Assembly: GCA_964436765.1 (NCBI GenBank)
Contig: CAYTEH010000013.1
Coordinates: forward strand, 1 to 37,853
DNA: 37,853 bases
Source of the DNA: CAYTEH01 sp964436765
GTDB lineage: Bacteria > Patescibacteriota > Gracilibacteria > Peribacterales > Peribacteraceae
Direction of reading: 5' to 3'
Shown here: positions 30,729-37,824 of the stretch, piece after piece
How the letters are laid out: each line of letters begins with the position of its first letter
Position numbering within the stretch: the stretch's first letter is position 1
The notes under the pieces: model-generated
The model's input: the letters and a program-made list of their open reading frames with translations, nothing else
Told to the model about the DNA's origin: nothing
The model's database searches: none
Position numbers and translations under genes: made by a program

Positions 30729-31892
30729 TCACATGTTCTGGATCAGCTCGAGCATCGGCTCGACGTTGTTTTGGACCGCCGTGACGCGGGCGGGTGAGTT
30801 GCGCACGAGCACAAGCGCGGCGGTGGCGGCCTGCGTCCGGAGAGCCGTGAGGCCTGCGGGATTCGCGGCGGGGTTGCGGAGGATGTCGCGCAGCTGCGCG
30901 GCCGGGATGGTTGCCAGGGCGGCCCGCTGATCGCGGGGCAAACCGTTCATCGCCACCATCAGTTCGCCGACCGCCGGCTCGTTGCTTGTGATACGCGAAA
31001 GGGCCTGCACCACGTTCGCGCGCTTGTCGGCGGGAAGGTTCCTGATCGCCGTCTCCACGAAGCCCTGTCTCCACCCGAAGTTGAACCGTTCGATGCGGAT
31101 GGCCTGCGTTTCCTGTGGTGTGAAGGGCGACCTGCTGGCCGGCCGCTCGGCGTCGGTTTTCGCCTGCTGCTCAGTGCCGGTCTTGGCCGCGGCCTGCTGG
31201 GCCGGCGTCTGCGCGGGCGCGGGGCGCAGCGCCAATACCGTCTGGTGCACCTGGAGCAGCGAGATATTCGAGAGTGTGAGCCGGTCGTGGTCATAGGTGC
31301 CCTCGGGGAACCCAAGTGCGTTCACACGCTTCTGCACCGATTCGTGATCCACGCGCTCGCGGGGGATATCGACAGTGTTCCAGCTGAGCGTATACGGCCC
31401 GGTTCCCTCCAGCGTCAGTGTCATCTCGCGATTTGGATTCTTGTTGAAGGTTTCAATACGCGCGCGCATCTCCTGTTCCGTCGTGGGGATGGTTTCGGGG
31501 ATGGCCGGAGCCGTGGAGCCCGTATTGAGCGCCTGCTGCTGCGACACAAGCCGGTTGCGCTGTGCGGCCTCGGCCTTGGAGCGACGGATGTAATCGCCGA
31601 GACGCGTGAGCGCCGAACCAAGTGCGCTGAAGAGGTTGCGCCCCATGTCGCGGAGCGCGTCCGGACGCTGCCCGCGCATCATGCCCTCGATACTACGGGC
31701 GCGCTGCTGGGCGGCATCGTACTGCTGGGGCCATCTGTATATGACGTTCGCATTCCGTTGCTGCACTTCCTGCGGCACCATCGCATCCACGACCTGCTTC
31801 CATTGGATCTCCCCTCCGCCGGCCACGTTCCACGCCAGCCGCGCCTCACGAAACGAGCTTGAATTTGCCGGAAACAGGTTCGGTACGGGCAT
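30729..31892 (-). CDS. Hypothetical 387-residue protein
   Basis: I start at the second of two adjacent ATGs (31892), exactly 6 nt after TATACT. No signal peptide, membrane span or cysteine is seen. Residues 50-110 are helical and Arg/Gln-rich. A Pro/Thr/Gln/Ala-rich, probably disordered linker lies near residues 225-255. The C-terminal 120 residues are helical (ETAIRNLPADKRANVVQALS, AALATIPAAQLRDILRNPAA). That region resembles in style the LINSLPIETQRAIVRLIQAI part of the adjacent 679-residue protein. It is probably a cytoplasmic partner of that protein; I do not recognise the family. Confidence 0.6.
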   Translation of the reverse strand: MPVPNLFPANSSSFREARLAWNVAGGGEIQWKQVVDAMVPQEVQQRNANVIYRWPQQYDAAQQRARSIEGMMRGQRPDALRDMGRNLFSALGSALTRLGDYIRRSKAEAAQRNRLVSQQQALNTGSTAPAIPETIPTTEQEMRARIETFNKNPNREMTLTLEGTGPYTLSWNTVDIPRERVDHESVQKRVNALGFPEGTYDHDRLTLSNISLLQVHQTVLALRPAPAQTPAQQAAAKTGTEQQAKTDAERPASRSPFTPQETQAIRIERFNFGWRQGFVETAIRNLPADKRANVVQALSRITSNEPAVGELMVAMNGLPRDQRAALATIPAAQLRDILRNPAANPAGLTALRTQAATAALVLVRNSPARVTAVQNNVEPMLELIQNM

Positions 31893-31898
31893 CATGTC

Positions 31899-31904
31899 AG
31901 TATA
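31899..31904 (-). promoter_or_regulatory. -10 box of the 387-residue gene
   Basis: The minus strand reads GTTTTTTCGCTATACT, then GAC-ATG-ATG. TATACT ends 3 nt before the first and 6 nt before the second ATG. A T tract followed by GCTAYAmT recurs at three other minus-strand promoters up to 37.8 kb. Confidence 0.6.
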
Positions 31905-31960
31905 GCGAAAAAACGGCTTTTATTCAATGGAAAGCCAAAATACCCCCTCTTTTCTTATGG

Positions 31961-34000
31961 CTACAAACTTGCATTGAGCGCCTTGACGGCCACCTGTCGG
32001 ATTTCGTTCATCACGGCGGCGTCGGGGGTGCGGCCTCTGTACGGCGCGACAGCCTTGCGGAATGCCTGCGCGGCAGGATGGTCGCCATCCGACCACGGGG
32101 GTGCGTTGGGGCTCCGGATGACAATCTTGTCGATCGAGCCGTCCGGCCGGAACGCAACGCACATCGATGCGTCCGGGTACCTGGTCAGTTTGTTCAGGGC
32201 CTGCAGTTTGCTCGCCGGCGTAAAGTCCGTGGCCTCGAACCATCTCGAAACCGGAAATTCACGGTCCGTACCTATCTGGAAACCGTTTTCATTCGTGCAA
32301 AGCTGCATGAGCCGGGCAACGCGCTCATCGCGCAAGAGGGGCCGCAATGCATCCGAGGCCGTCTTCGTCAGATCCTGGAGGATGGCAGTCGTGGGCCGTG
32401 CGCCCTCAAACCGCGCGACAGCCTTGCGGAATGCCTGCGCAGCAGGATGGTCGCCATCGGACCACATACTGTCCCCGCTGCCGGGAACGACGGCCCTGGC
32501 AATGGTCCCGTCGGGACGGAACGCAAGGCTGAGATATGTCGATGCGTCGGCAGTCGTGTACAGAGTGTTGTAGCTGAGTTCGTCCATATCAGATGCGGAG
32601 AAACTCCTATGAAAAGGGAGCCCTGGGGCCGCGAGGTAATTCGAAAATCCCGCAGCCTCAAGTGCCTTGACCGATTCCTGAGGAAGAACGACCTCCTGCT
32701 GTTTCCGTGCCGCCTCTTTCTGTTGCCGCTGCTGTTCGGCGTTTTTTACCTTGTCATTGGCCTGCTTGTTCACGGCCTCCTTTTGCTTCGCCTGGGGCTG
32801 CGCATTGATCTTGGCATTCTGCTGCCTGGTCAGGCCCGTGGACTCGAAAATGGAATCCGGAAGGTTCCCGATCGACTGACCCACGGCGTCTATGTGTCCC
32901 AGGATACGCAGGAGTGCGCCTGCTTCGGCGGTACTGAGGTTGACGAGGGCGGCGCGCATGAACGTCTGCTCGCCCGGCGGCGCGAAGGCCACGAGCACAT
33001 CGAGGGCTGCAGGGGCCCTTGAGGTCAGATACGTGCGCAATTCCGGCAGGTGCGCCGCCATCGAATCGAGCACGGCAAACACGCGCGGGATTGTCTCTGT
33101 AAATACTTCCGGCGTCGGGTTCGCAGGTATGAGACGGCTCACGGCCCGTATGAGAATTTGCCCGTCGGGTCCTTCGATCGCCTGGATCAGCCGTACGATG
33201 GCCCGCTGGGTCTCGATGGGTAGCGAGTTAATAAGGTTGCTGATTTGCGGAGGGACGTTGCGGGTATTGGGCTGCAGAAAATTATTGATCGTCTGGGCAA
33301 GCTCCTGCTGGCTCATGGCGTCCACGTTGGTATTCCGGGGCATGAACTGCTGCCAGAGAGCCGGATTGGGACGGGACCGCACGTACTGCGACGGACCCAT
33401 ATTGGGCCCCAAAAACACCTGCTCGCCCCCATACGGATTGAATCCCATCTGCTGCATGTATGGCCCTTGGGCGAACTGCGGAGCCCCCATCGGCATGGGC
33501 ATCATGCTTGGGTATGCACCGATGGGGGGCGGGCCACGGCGGGGACCCATCGAGTAACCGTGCTGCATCAGTCCTGCATAGTCCATGTCTCCGCCGCCCC
33601 AGGCGGAAAGGTTATTCATCGCGTACTGCGGTCCAACGGTGGGATCGGGCATCGCGCGCCGGAACCCTTCGCTCATGCCCATGCCGCCGGGGCCCGCGCC
33701 GGAACCGAGGCGGTAGGTCACGCCCGGCTGGTACGTGGTTTTCCTGATCTCCTCCGAGTGCTTCATGTTCTCCTGGATCGCGTTATACGTTTTCTTCTGC
33801 ATCTCCTGCGAACCGCCGACCCTGCCCTGCAGGCTGCGGGCACTGTCCAGTTTGCTGCTGATCTGTTTCTCGAGCCGCTCCCCCGAGGGCAGCGCTTCGG
33901 GTTGCTGCCGGGGCAGGTCGGGACCGCCGTAATTCCAAAGCATCCTCCGCTCGCGCGTCGGGTCGTTCTTCCGTGCCATCCATGACCAGACCGTGCGCAT
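31961..34000 (-). CDS. Hypothetical 679-residue protein with C-terminal duplication
   Basis: Its ATG shares one base with the stop of the 145-residue gene (TGATG), so the two are co-translated. The N-terminus contains DNA-binding-like basic sequence but no known motif. Residues 100-210 are Gly/Pro/Met/Gln-rich and probably disordered. Residues 230-370 are helical. A Gln/Lys/Ala coiled-coil linker spans about 410-460. The C-terminus holds two copies of an approximately 100-residue module containing LAFRPDG/VAFRPDG and WSDGDHPAAQAFRKAV. The copies lie 123 residues apart, and a 51-bp block in each differs at only two bases. No signal peptide or membrane span is seen. Function unknown. Confidence 0.65.
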   Translation of the reverse strand: MRTVWSWMARKNDPTRERRMLWNYGGPDLPRQQPEALPSGERLEKQISSKLDSARSLQGRVGGSQEMQKKTYNAIQENMKHSEEIRKTTYQPGVTYRLGSGAGPGGMGMSEGFRRAMPDPTVGPQYAMNNLSAWGGGDMDYAGLMQHGYSMGPRRGPPPIGAYPSMMPMPMGAPQFAQGPYMQQMGFNPYGGEQVFLGPNMGPSQYVRSRPNPALWQQFMPRNTNVDAMSQQELAQTINNFLQPNTRNVPPQISNLINSLPIETQRAIVRLIQAIEGPDGQILIRAVSRLIPANPTPEVFTETIPRVFAVLDSMAAHLPELRTYLTSRAPAALDVLVAFAPPGEQTFMRAALVNLSTAEAGALLRILGHIDAVGQSIGNLPDSIFESTGLTRQQNAKINAQPQAKQKEAVNKQANDKVKNAEQQRQQKEAARKQQEVVLPQESVKALEAAGFSNYLAAPGLPFHRSFSASDMDELSYNTLYTTADASTYLSLAFRPDGTIARAVVPGSGDSMWSDGDHPAAQAFRKAVARFEGARPTTAILQDLTKTASDALRPLLRDERVARLMQLCTNENGFQIGTDREFPVSRWFEATDFTPASKLQALNKLTRYPDASMCVAFRPDGSIDKIVIRSPNAPPWSDGDHPAAQAFRKAVAPYRGRTPDAAVMNEIRQVAVKALNASL

Positions 34001-34437
34001 CAGGCGTCGGTATCGAGAAGCTTCTCCGCCTGCGACACCTCCTGCGTGTGCTCGGCTTCCTCTTTCCGCAGGAGTTCACGGTGCGCCTTCACCTGCTGGT
34101 CGTGCACGTCTTTTTCGACCTGCGCCGAAACCTGCTTGAAGACTTCCTCAAAAATTTCGAATGCCTTGTCGTACGCCGCCATGCGCTGCTTGCGCTGCTC
34201 TTCCGTCTCGCCCTTGTACTTCTCATCCAGGTGATCGATCTGCGGGGTCGTCAGGTCGGGTTCGATCTGCCCCATGATCGTGTCGTACAGCCAGTCCTTC
34301 GACTGGAAAAATTCCGGCGGGGGAAGGGGAATGGGCAATCCCTGACCGGCTGGGTCTTGGGGCTTGCCCTGCCCGCCCTGAGCTTGGCCGAAGGGAGCGA
34401 GTCCGCCGGAGGCGGACGAGTCGAAGGGTGTAGGCAT
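34000..34437 (-). CDS. Hypothetical 145-residue protein with LYDTIMGQIEPDLTT domain
   Basis: The core (LYDTIMGQIEPDLTTPQIDH, then YKGETEEQRKQRMAAYDKAF) is clearly paralogous to the 161-residue protein at 36363-36848. It is followed by a charged helical tail. Residues 5-26 are encoded by a GC-rich hairpin repeat. Removing them leaves MPTPQDPAG, which matches the start of the divergent coiled-coil protein (MPTPQDPTA). The start is 6 nt after TACAAT. It is translationally coupled to the 679-residue gene, suggesting that the small protein acts with it. There is no signal peptide or cysteine. I do not recognise the family. Confidence 0.65.
   Translation of the reverse strand: MPTPFDSSASGGLAPFGQAQGGQGKPQDPAGQGLPIPLPPPEFFQSKDWLYDTIMGQIEPDLTTPQIDHLDEKYKGETEEQRKQRMAAYDKAFEIFEEVFKQVSAQVEKDVHDQQVKAHRELLRKEEAEHTQEVSQAEKLLDTDA
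34371..34429. repeat. Hairpin repeat inside the 145-residue gene
   Basis: GTCCGCC-GGA-GGCGGAC is a perfect 7-bp hairpin inside the frame GCGA...CGAGTCGAAGGGT. That frame is shared with 1525-1573, where the hairpin has a different sequence. It is preceded by GCCCTGAGCTTGGCCGAAGG. It begins four codons after the start codon. Confidence 0.65.
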
Positions 34438-34443
34438 CGAAGT

Positions 34444-34449
34444 ATTGTA
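34444..34449 (-). promoter_or_regulatory. -10 box of the 145/679-residue operon
   Basis: The minus strand reads CGTTTTTTTGCTACAAT, ACTTCG, ATG: TACAAT ends 6 nt before the start. It shares the T tract plus GCTAYAmT pattern. Confidence 0.6.
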
Positions 34450-34513
34450 GCAAAAAAACGCATTTCGGACCAGTTCTGAAGGCTTCCTGCCCCCTAGGAA
34501 CCTCCGGTTGAAA

Positions 34514-34542
34514 TAGACTTAAATTAACAAATGTGATATAAT
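34514..34542 (+). promoter_or_regulatory. Promoter of the coiled-coil gene
   Basis: TAGACT (34514-34519), a 17-nt spacer, and TGA-TATAAT (extended, consensus -10 at 34537-34542) are followed by ATCCTG and the ATG at 34549. This is the strongest -10 in the window, again 6 nt from the start. Confidence 0.7.
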
Positions 34543-34548
34543 ATCCTG

Positions 34549-36219
34549 ATGCCTACGCCTCAGGATCCGACGGCTCCTCCCACCCCCCAGGACCTGCTGA
34601 AGCAGTTCCATGAGCAGAACCTGAAGAGCGTCCGTGCCGAAGAAGAGCGAATCGCGCGGGCGCGCGAGGCGAGAAAGGACGAAACGAGCGGGTTCGCCGA
34701 ACGGTCCGCCGAGGCCGTGCGCGAGGCGGATGCGGCGCAGGAGCAGCGCAAAGAAGATGCTGCGCGGTTCAAAACCGACCGGCAGCGGCGGCTGGAGGAA
34801 ATCGAACGCGACAAGAAGATGCGCGCCGAGGCCGAGCGCACGGAGCGGGAACGGCGCGAGAAGGAAACGAAGTACAACGAGCAGAAGTCGGCGTACCTCA
34901 AATCCATCCGCGACGATGCGGCGAAGAAGGCGAAGAAGGAGCGCGAGCAGAACCAGCGCCGGCACGACCGCGAGCACGCCCTGCTGATGGCCGAAAAAAA
35001 CGCGAACGCGGCTGTCTACTCCCTGCGCAGCGATGCCGCACGCACGACGGAATCGATCGAGCGCACGCTGGGCCAGGACCGCGAAGCACTCAAGCGCGCG
35101 CACGAGGCCGCGGTGGCAGAACTGCAGGCAGAGGAAAACCGCAGGCGGCTCCAGCTGCAGGCCGATAAGGCGGAAGCGCTCCGCCGAGCCGATGCCCTGC
35201 CCGCACAGGAAGACCGCTCCAGCGGAATCGCCCAGGCCGATGCGGACGAAGAACAGAGGAAGCAGGATCTTCAGGCCGAGATGCAGAAGCGACGCAAGGA
35301 TCTTGACGCGCTGGCCCGGGAAAAGGCCCGGGCACTGGAAGCGGCCGCGGCCAAGAGCCGCCGGGATGCCGAAGAATCGACGCGCGCGGCGGTGATGGAG
35401 GCGAAGCGCGACGAGTCCATCAGGAAGGAAAAGCTGGAACAGGAGTTCGGCAGGCAAAAGGAGGAGCTGGAGCGCGCCGAGCAGGCCATGCTTGCGGAGC
35501 TGCACGGGGAGCAGTCACGCAGGATGCAACGGATACAAACGGACAAGCGTCAGAAGCTGCAGCAGCTCGAGATGCTCCCCAAAGGCCCGGAACGCGATGC
35601 GAAGACCGGGCAGATCGAGCAGGAATTCGCGCGGAAACAGCAAGAGCTCGAGAGCGAGATGCAGAAGAAGAAAGCCGATCTGCAGGCCCAAAACCAGGTC
35701 AAGCGCAGGACGATGGATGCCGACGCGGTGCGAAAACGCGGCGCGCTGGAAAACGCGCTCCGCGAAACGGTGATGGCGGCACAGCGGGAGGAGGCGGCGA
35801 CAAAGGAACGGCTGACGCGCGAGGCCACCAAAGCGCGCGAGGCGCTCGAGCACGAGCACGAGGAGGGGCTGAGGGTCCTGCGCGACGACGAGGCGAAGCG
35901 CACCATGGATCTGCAGTCGGAAAAGAGAAAGAAAGTATCGACGGCGGAGTCGCTCCCCGAGAAAAACACGCGTGACCAGATGATCGCGAAGAGCGAGGAA
36001 GACTACAAACAGGCCGTACGGGCCCTGGACTCTGAGATGCAGAAGCGCAGGAGCGATGCAGAGGCAGACATGCAGGCGAAAAAGCGCGCACTGGATGCAA
36101 GCGCGGCGCATGACAGGGCGGAAACCGAAGCCGGCCTGAAGAAGAAGGAAGCCGCGATCCGGGCGGACCTCGCGGCGACGCGGGCGAGGCTCCGGGCGGA
36201 GCAGGCGAATGATAAGTAG
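34549..36219 (+). CDS. Long coiled-coil protein with three 126-residue repeats
   Basis: The 556-residue protein is almost entirely charged helix rich in Ala, Glu, Arg, Lys, Gln and Asp, after a Pro-rich start (MPTPQDPTAPPTPQDLLKQF). It has no cysteine, signal peptide or membrane span. From about residue 180, three homologous units follow. Each has a break (ADALPAQED, EMLPKGPERD, ESLPEKNTRD) and then EMQKRRKD, EMQKKKAD, EMQKRRSD. Both landmarks recur at exactly 378 nt, that is 126 residues or 18 heptads, so the repeat keeps the coiled-coil register. A filament, scaffold or rod-like spacer is likely. It is divergent from the 145/679-residue operon and probably works with it. Family not recognised. 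Confidence 0.75.
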   Translation: MPTPQDPTAPPTPQDLLKQFHEQNLKSVRAEEERIARAREARKDETSGFAERSAEAVREADAAQEQRKEDAARFKTDRQRRLEEIERDKKMRAEAERTERERREKETKYNEQKSAYLKSIRDDAAKKAKKEREQNQRRHDREHALLMAEKNANAAVYSLRSDAARTTESIERTLGQDREALKRAHEAAVAELQAEENRRRLQLQADKAEALRRADALPAQEDRSSGIAQADADEEQRKQDLQAEMQKRRKDLDALAREKARALEAAAAKSRRDAEESTRAAVMEAKRDESIRKEKLEQEFGRQKEELERAEQAMLAELHGEQSRRMQRIQTDKRQKLQQLEMLPKGPERDAKTGQIEQEFARKQQELESEMQKKKADLQAQNQVKRRTMDADAVRKRGALENALRETVMAAQREEAATKERLTREATKAREALEHEHEEGLRVLRDDEAKRTMDLQSEKRKKVSTAESLPEKNTRDQMIAKSEEDYKQAVRALDSEMQKRRSDAEADMQAKKRALDASAAHDRAETEAGLKKKEAAIRADLAATRARLRAEQANDK

Positions 36220-36221
36220 CA

Positions 36222-36360
36222 TGTCATCCTGAGGTGCCCGCCCAGGATGTGTTCATTGAGCAGAATCGGATCACAGGCGGGCCACGAAGGATGCTTCGTG
36301 GGCACGCAATCATCATGCTCAAAATGGCGACGCATACTTGCGCGCCACCTCAGCATGACA
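36222..36360. mobile_element. 139-bp MITE-like element with 15-bp terminal inverted repeats
   Basis: TGTCATCCTGAGGTG (36222-36236) and CACCTCAGCATGACA (36346-36360) are inverted with one mismatch. There is no ORF inside. Internal hairpins include CACGAAGGATGCTTCGTG (36282-36299). It exactly fills the gap between two convergent genes, starting 2 bp after one stop codon and ending 2 bp before the other. It may act as a bidirectional terminator or a non-autonomous mobile element. Confidence 0.65.
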
Positions 36361-36362
36361 CC

Positions 36363-36848
36363 CTAATTCGACTTCGCAATACTCGATTCGATCGCCGTCA
36401 GCGCTTCTTCTTCCTCGGCCTTCGCGCCCAGTTCGGCCGAAGACATCGCAATGCGCTGGTGTGCCTTCAGCTTCGCCTGCAGGTCGCCCATGTAGCTCTG
36501 GAGCTGCCTGTCGTATTCTGCAAATGCCTTCTCGTACCGGCGGGCCCGCGCCTTCGACTGCTCGGGCGTCTCGTCCTTGTACCGCGCATCGAGCACGGGC
36601 AGCTCGGCCGTCGTGAGCTCGGGCTCGATCTTCCCCATGAGCGTGTTGTAGAGCTCGTCGCCGGTGGGGATGCGGATGGAGGGATACGCCGTCGCGGGGT
36701 CGCCGAATGCCCCGGTGCCCTGCAGGTACACGGTGGGATCGAACGTGCCATCCATGAAAGGAGCCAGCGGATCGATGGCGGGCGGCGGCACGTCGTTCGC
36801 GAACGACTGTGTCGGCGGAACCGGCGGGTTCTGGGCGGGGTCAGTCAT
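36363..36848 (-). CDS. Hypothetical 161-residue protein, paralog of the 145-residue protein
   Basis: The N-terminal 60 residues are Pro-rich and probably disordered. The core (LYNTLMGKIEPELTTAELPV, then YKDETPEQSKARARRYEKAF) aligns without gaps to the 145-residue protein encoded at 34000-34437. A helical, Lys/Glu-rich tail follows. There is no signal peptide, membrane span or cysteine. Unlike most neighbours, its start is 17 nt from the -10 box (TACAAT), and an AGGAGT follows that box directly as a possible ribosome-binding site. Together with the coiled-coil protein and the 679- and 387-residue proteins it suggests one functional cluster. Role unknown. Confidence 0.65.
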   Translation of the reverse strand: MTDPAQNPPVPPTQSFANDVPPPAIDPLAPFMDGTFDPTVYLQGTGAFGDPATAYPSIRIPTGDELYNTLMGKIEPELTTAELPVLDARYKDETPEQSKARARRYEKAFAEYDRQLQSYMGDLQAKLKAHQRIAMSSAELGAKAEEEEALTAIESSIAKSN

Positions 36849-36865
36849 TGGTATGTGTTACTCCT

Positions 36866-36871
36866 ATTGTA
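36866..36871 (-). promoter_or_regulatory. -10 box and leader of the 161-residue gene
   Basis: The minus strand reads CTTTTTGCGCTACAAT directly followed by AGGAGT, with the ATG 12 nt beyond AGGAG. This is one of the few starts with a Shine-Dalgarno-like site. Confidence 0.5.
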
Positions 36872-36920
36872 GCGCAAAAAGCGATATGGGACAAAGGCGC
36901 CTGATGACGAGGGGATTCCG

Positions 36921-36986
36921 CTTCCTCGCTACGTTCGTCTGTGCACGCTCGAACCCCATGGCTTGCCATGAGGAGCTTGCGACGAA
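36921..36986. repeat. 66-bp repeat abutting the 3' end of tRNA-Leu
   Basis: This is the second copy of the repeat at 1355-1420. It has the same length, the same orientation relative to a tRNA, and ends directly at the encoded CCA. Confidence 0.7.
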
Positions 36987-37072
36987 TGGTGCCGAGGGAG
37001 AGACTCGAACTCTCATGGGATTGCTCCCGCCAGCTCCTAAGGCTGGTGCGTCTGCCATTTCGCCACCTCGGC
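36987..37072 (-). tRNA. tRNA-Leu (anticodon TAG)
   Basis: This is an 86-nt type II tRNA on the minus strand. The acceptor stem is GCCGAGG/CCTCGGC. The anticodon stem CCAGC/GCTGG encloses the loop CTTAGGA, so anticodon TAG reads CTA/CTN. The long variable arm GGGAGCAATCCC is typical of Leu. The T loop is TTCGAGT, and CCA is encoded. Confidence 0.95.
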
Positions 37073-37080
37073 ATATGCCC

Positions 37081-37086
37081 ATTGTA
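37081..37086 (-). promoter_or_regulatory. -10 box of tRNA-Leu
   Basis: GCTACAAT on the minus strand (TACAAT 37086-37081) lies 8 nt before the first tRNA base, so transcription would begin almost at the mature 5' end. A small hairpin, CTATTT/AAATAG (37103-37119), lies between it and the preceding gene. Confidence 0.5.
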
Positions 37087-37173
37087 GCGTCTCTGGAAGT
37101 CTCTATTTCCCGAAAATAGGTTCAAAGAAGCCTTGGTATAGGGTGCTCGTTCTCTTCGGGTCCAGATGCATCC

Positions 37174-37791
37174 TCAGATCTTCCTGTAGAAGAGGACCGT
37201 GGCATCCCCCCATGCCATCCTGAACGGCGTGGAGCCCATGAATTCGAACTGGGGGTGCGTGAGGCCTTTGGTGACCGTGATCACGCGGGCGCCGCTCTTG
37301 AGGGAGTTCGCTAGCTTCTCGCCGAGGCGCGCCATGAAGTCGTCATCGAAGCACGTGCAGTGCGTAAACACCACTCCGCCGTCCGTCAGGTCCTGCTGGA
37401 ACATGTCGCCGTTCACGAAGTGCACCTGGCGGCCATGGTAGTCGGAATGGAGGCCGGGACGGATCTGCGTCTCGAGGCGCTCGCGCGCGAGGTTCGACGC
37501 CGCATGGAGGTCTTCCACCAGCTCGACCCCCACCGACTTCGCGAACGGGGCGAGCAGGGAAGCGAAGATCACCGCCTTGCCGGTGCCCGAACCAAGGTCA
37601 TAGAAGACCTCGCCGTGCTGCGGCTGGACCATGTTCATGATCATCTCAATCGCCTCGGGCGTCACTTCGCCGTAGGTGAAGGCGGGGTCCGATTCGCGCT
37701 GCAGCTTGGCGCGGCCCGTGCTGGAAAGCGTGTAGCCCTGGATGTCTCCGAAGATCTGCTCCTGGATAGAGGCGAGGTCGGCTGCGGTCAT
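37174..37791 (-). CDS. DOT1-like SAM-dependent methyltransferase
   Basis: The 205-residue protein has YGEVTPEAIEMIMNMVQPQ, then motif I FYDLGSGTGKAVIFASLL (from residue 63). SVGVELVEDLHAAS (motif II with the acidic Glu90) and a GDMF turn near residue 128 follow. This is the pattern of the DOT1 fold, whose eukaryotic members methylate a histone lysine. Bacterial relatives have unknown substrates, and the DOT1 catalytic NNF-like motif is not evident; HCTCFDDDF stands in that position. It is intact and cytoplasmic, with a TATACT 27 nt upstream. A protein or small-molecule methyltransferase is likely; the substrate is unknown. Confidence 0.7.
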   Translation of the reverse strand: MTAADLASIQEQIFGDIQGYTLSSTGRAKLQRESDPAFTYGEVTPEAIEMIMNMVQPQHGEVFYDLGSGTGKAVIFASLLAPFAKSVGVELVEDLHAASNLARERLETQIRPGLHSDYHGRQVHFVNGDMFQQDLTDGGVVFTHCTCFDDDFMARLGEKLANSLKSGARVITVTKGLTHPQFEFMGSTPFRMAWGDATVLFYRKI

Positions 37792-37818
37792 GGGTGTGTT
37801 TGTGGAAAGAATCAGATC

Positions 37819-37824
37819 AGTATA
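37819..37824 (-). promoter_or_regulatory. -10 box of the DOT1-like gene
   Basis: The minus strand reads CGTTTTTCTGCTATACT, with 27 nt to the ATG. It shares the T tract plus GCTAYAmT pattern with the promoters at 31904, 34449 and 36871. Confidence 0.5.
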
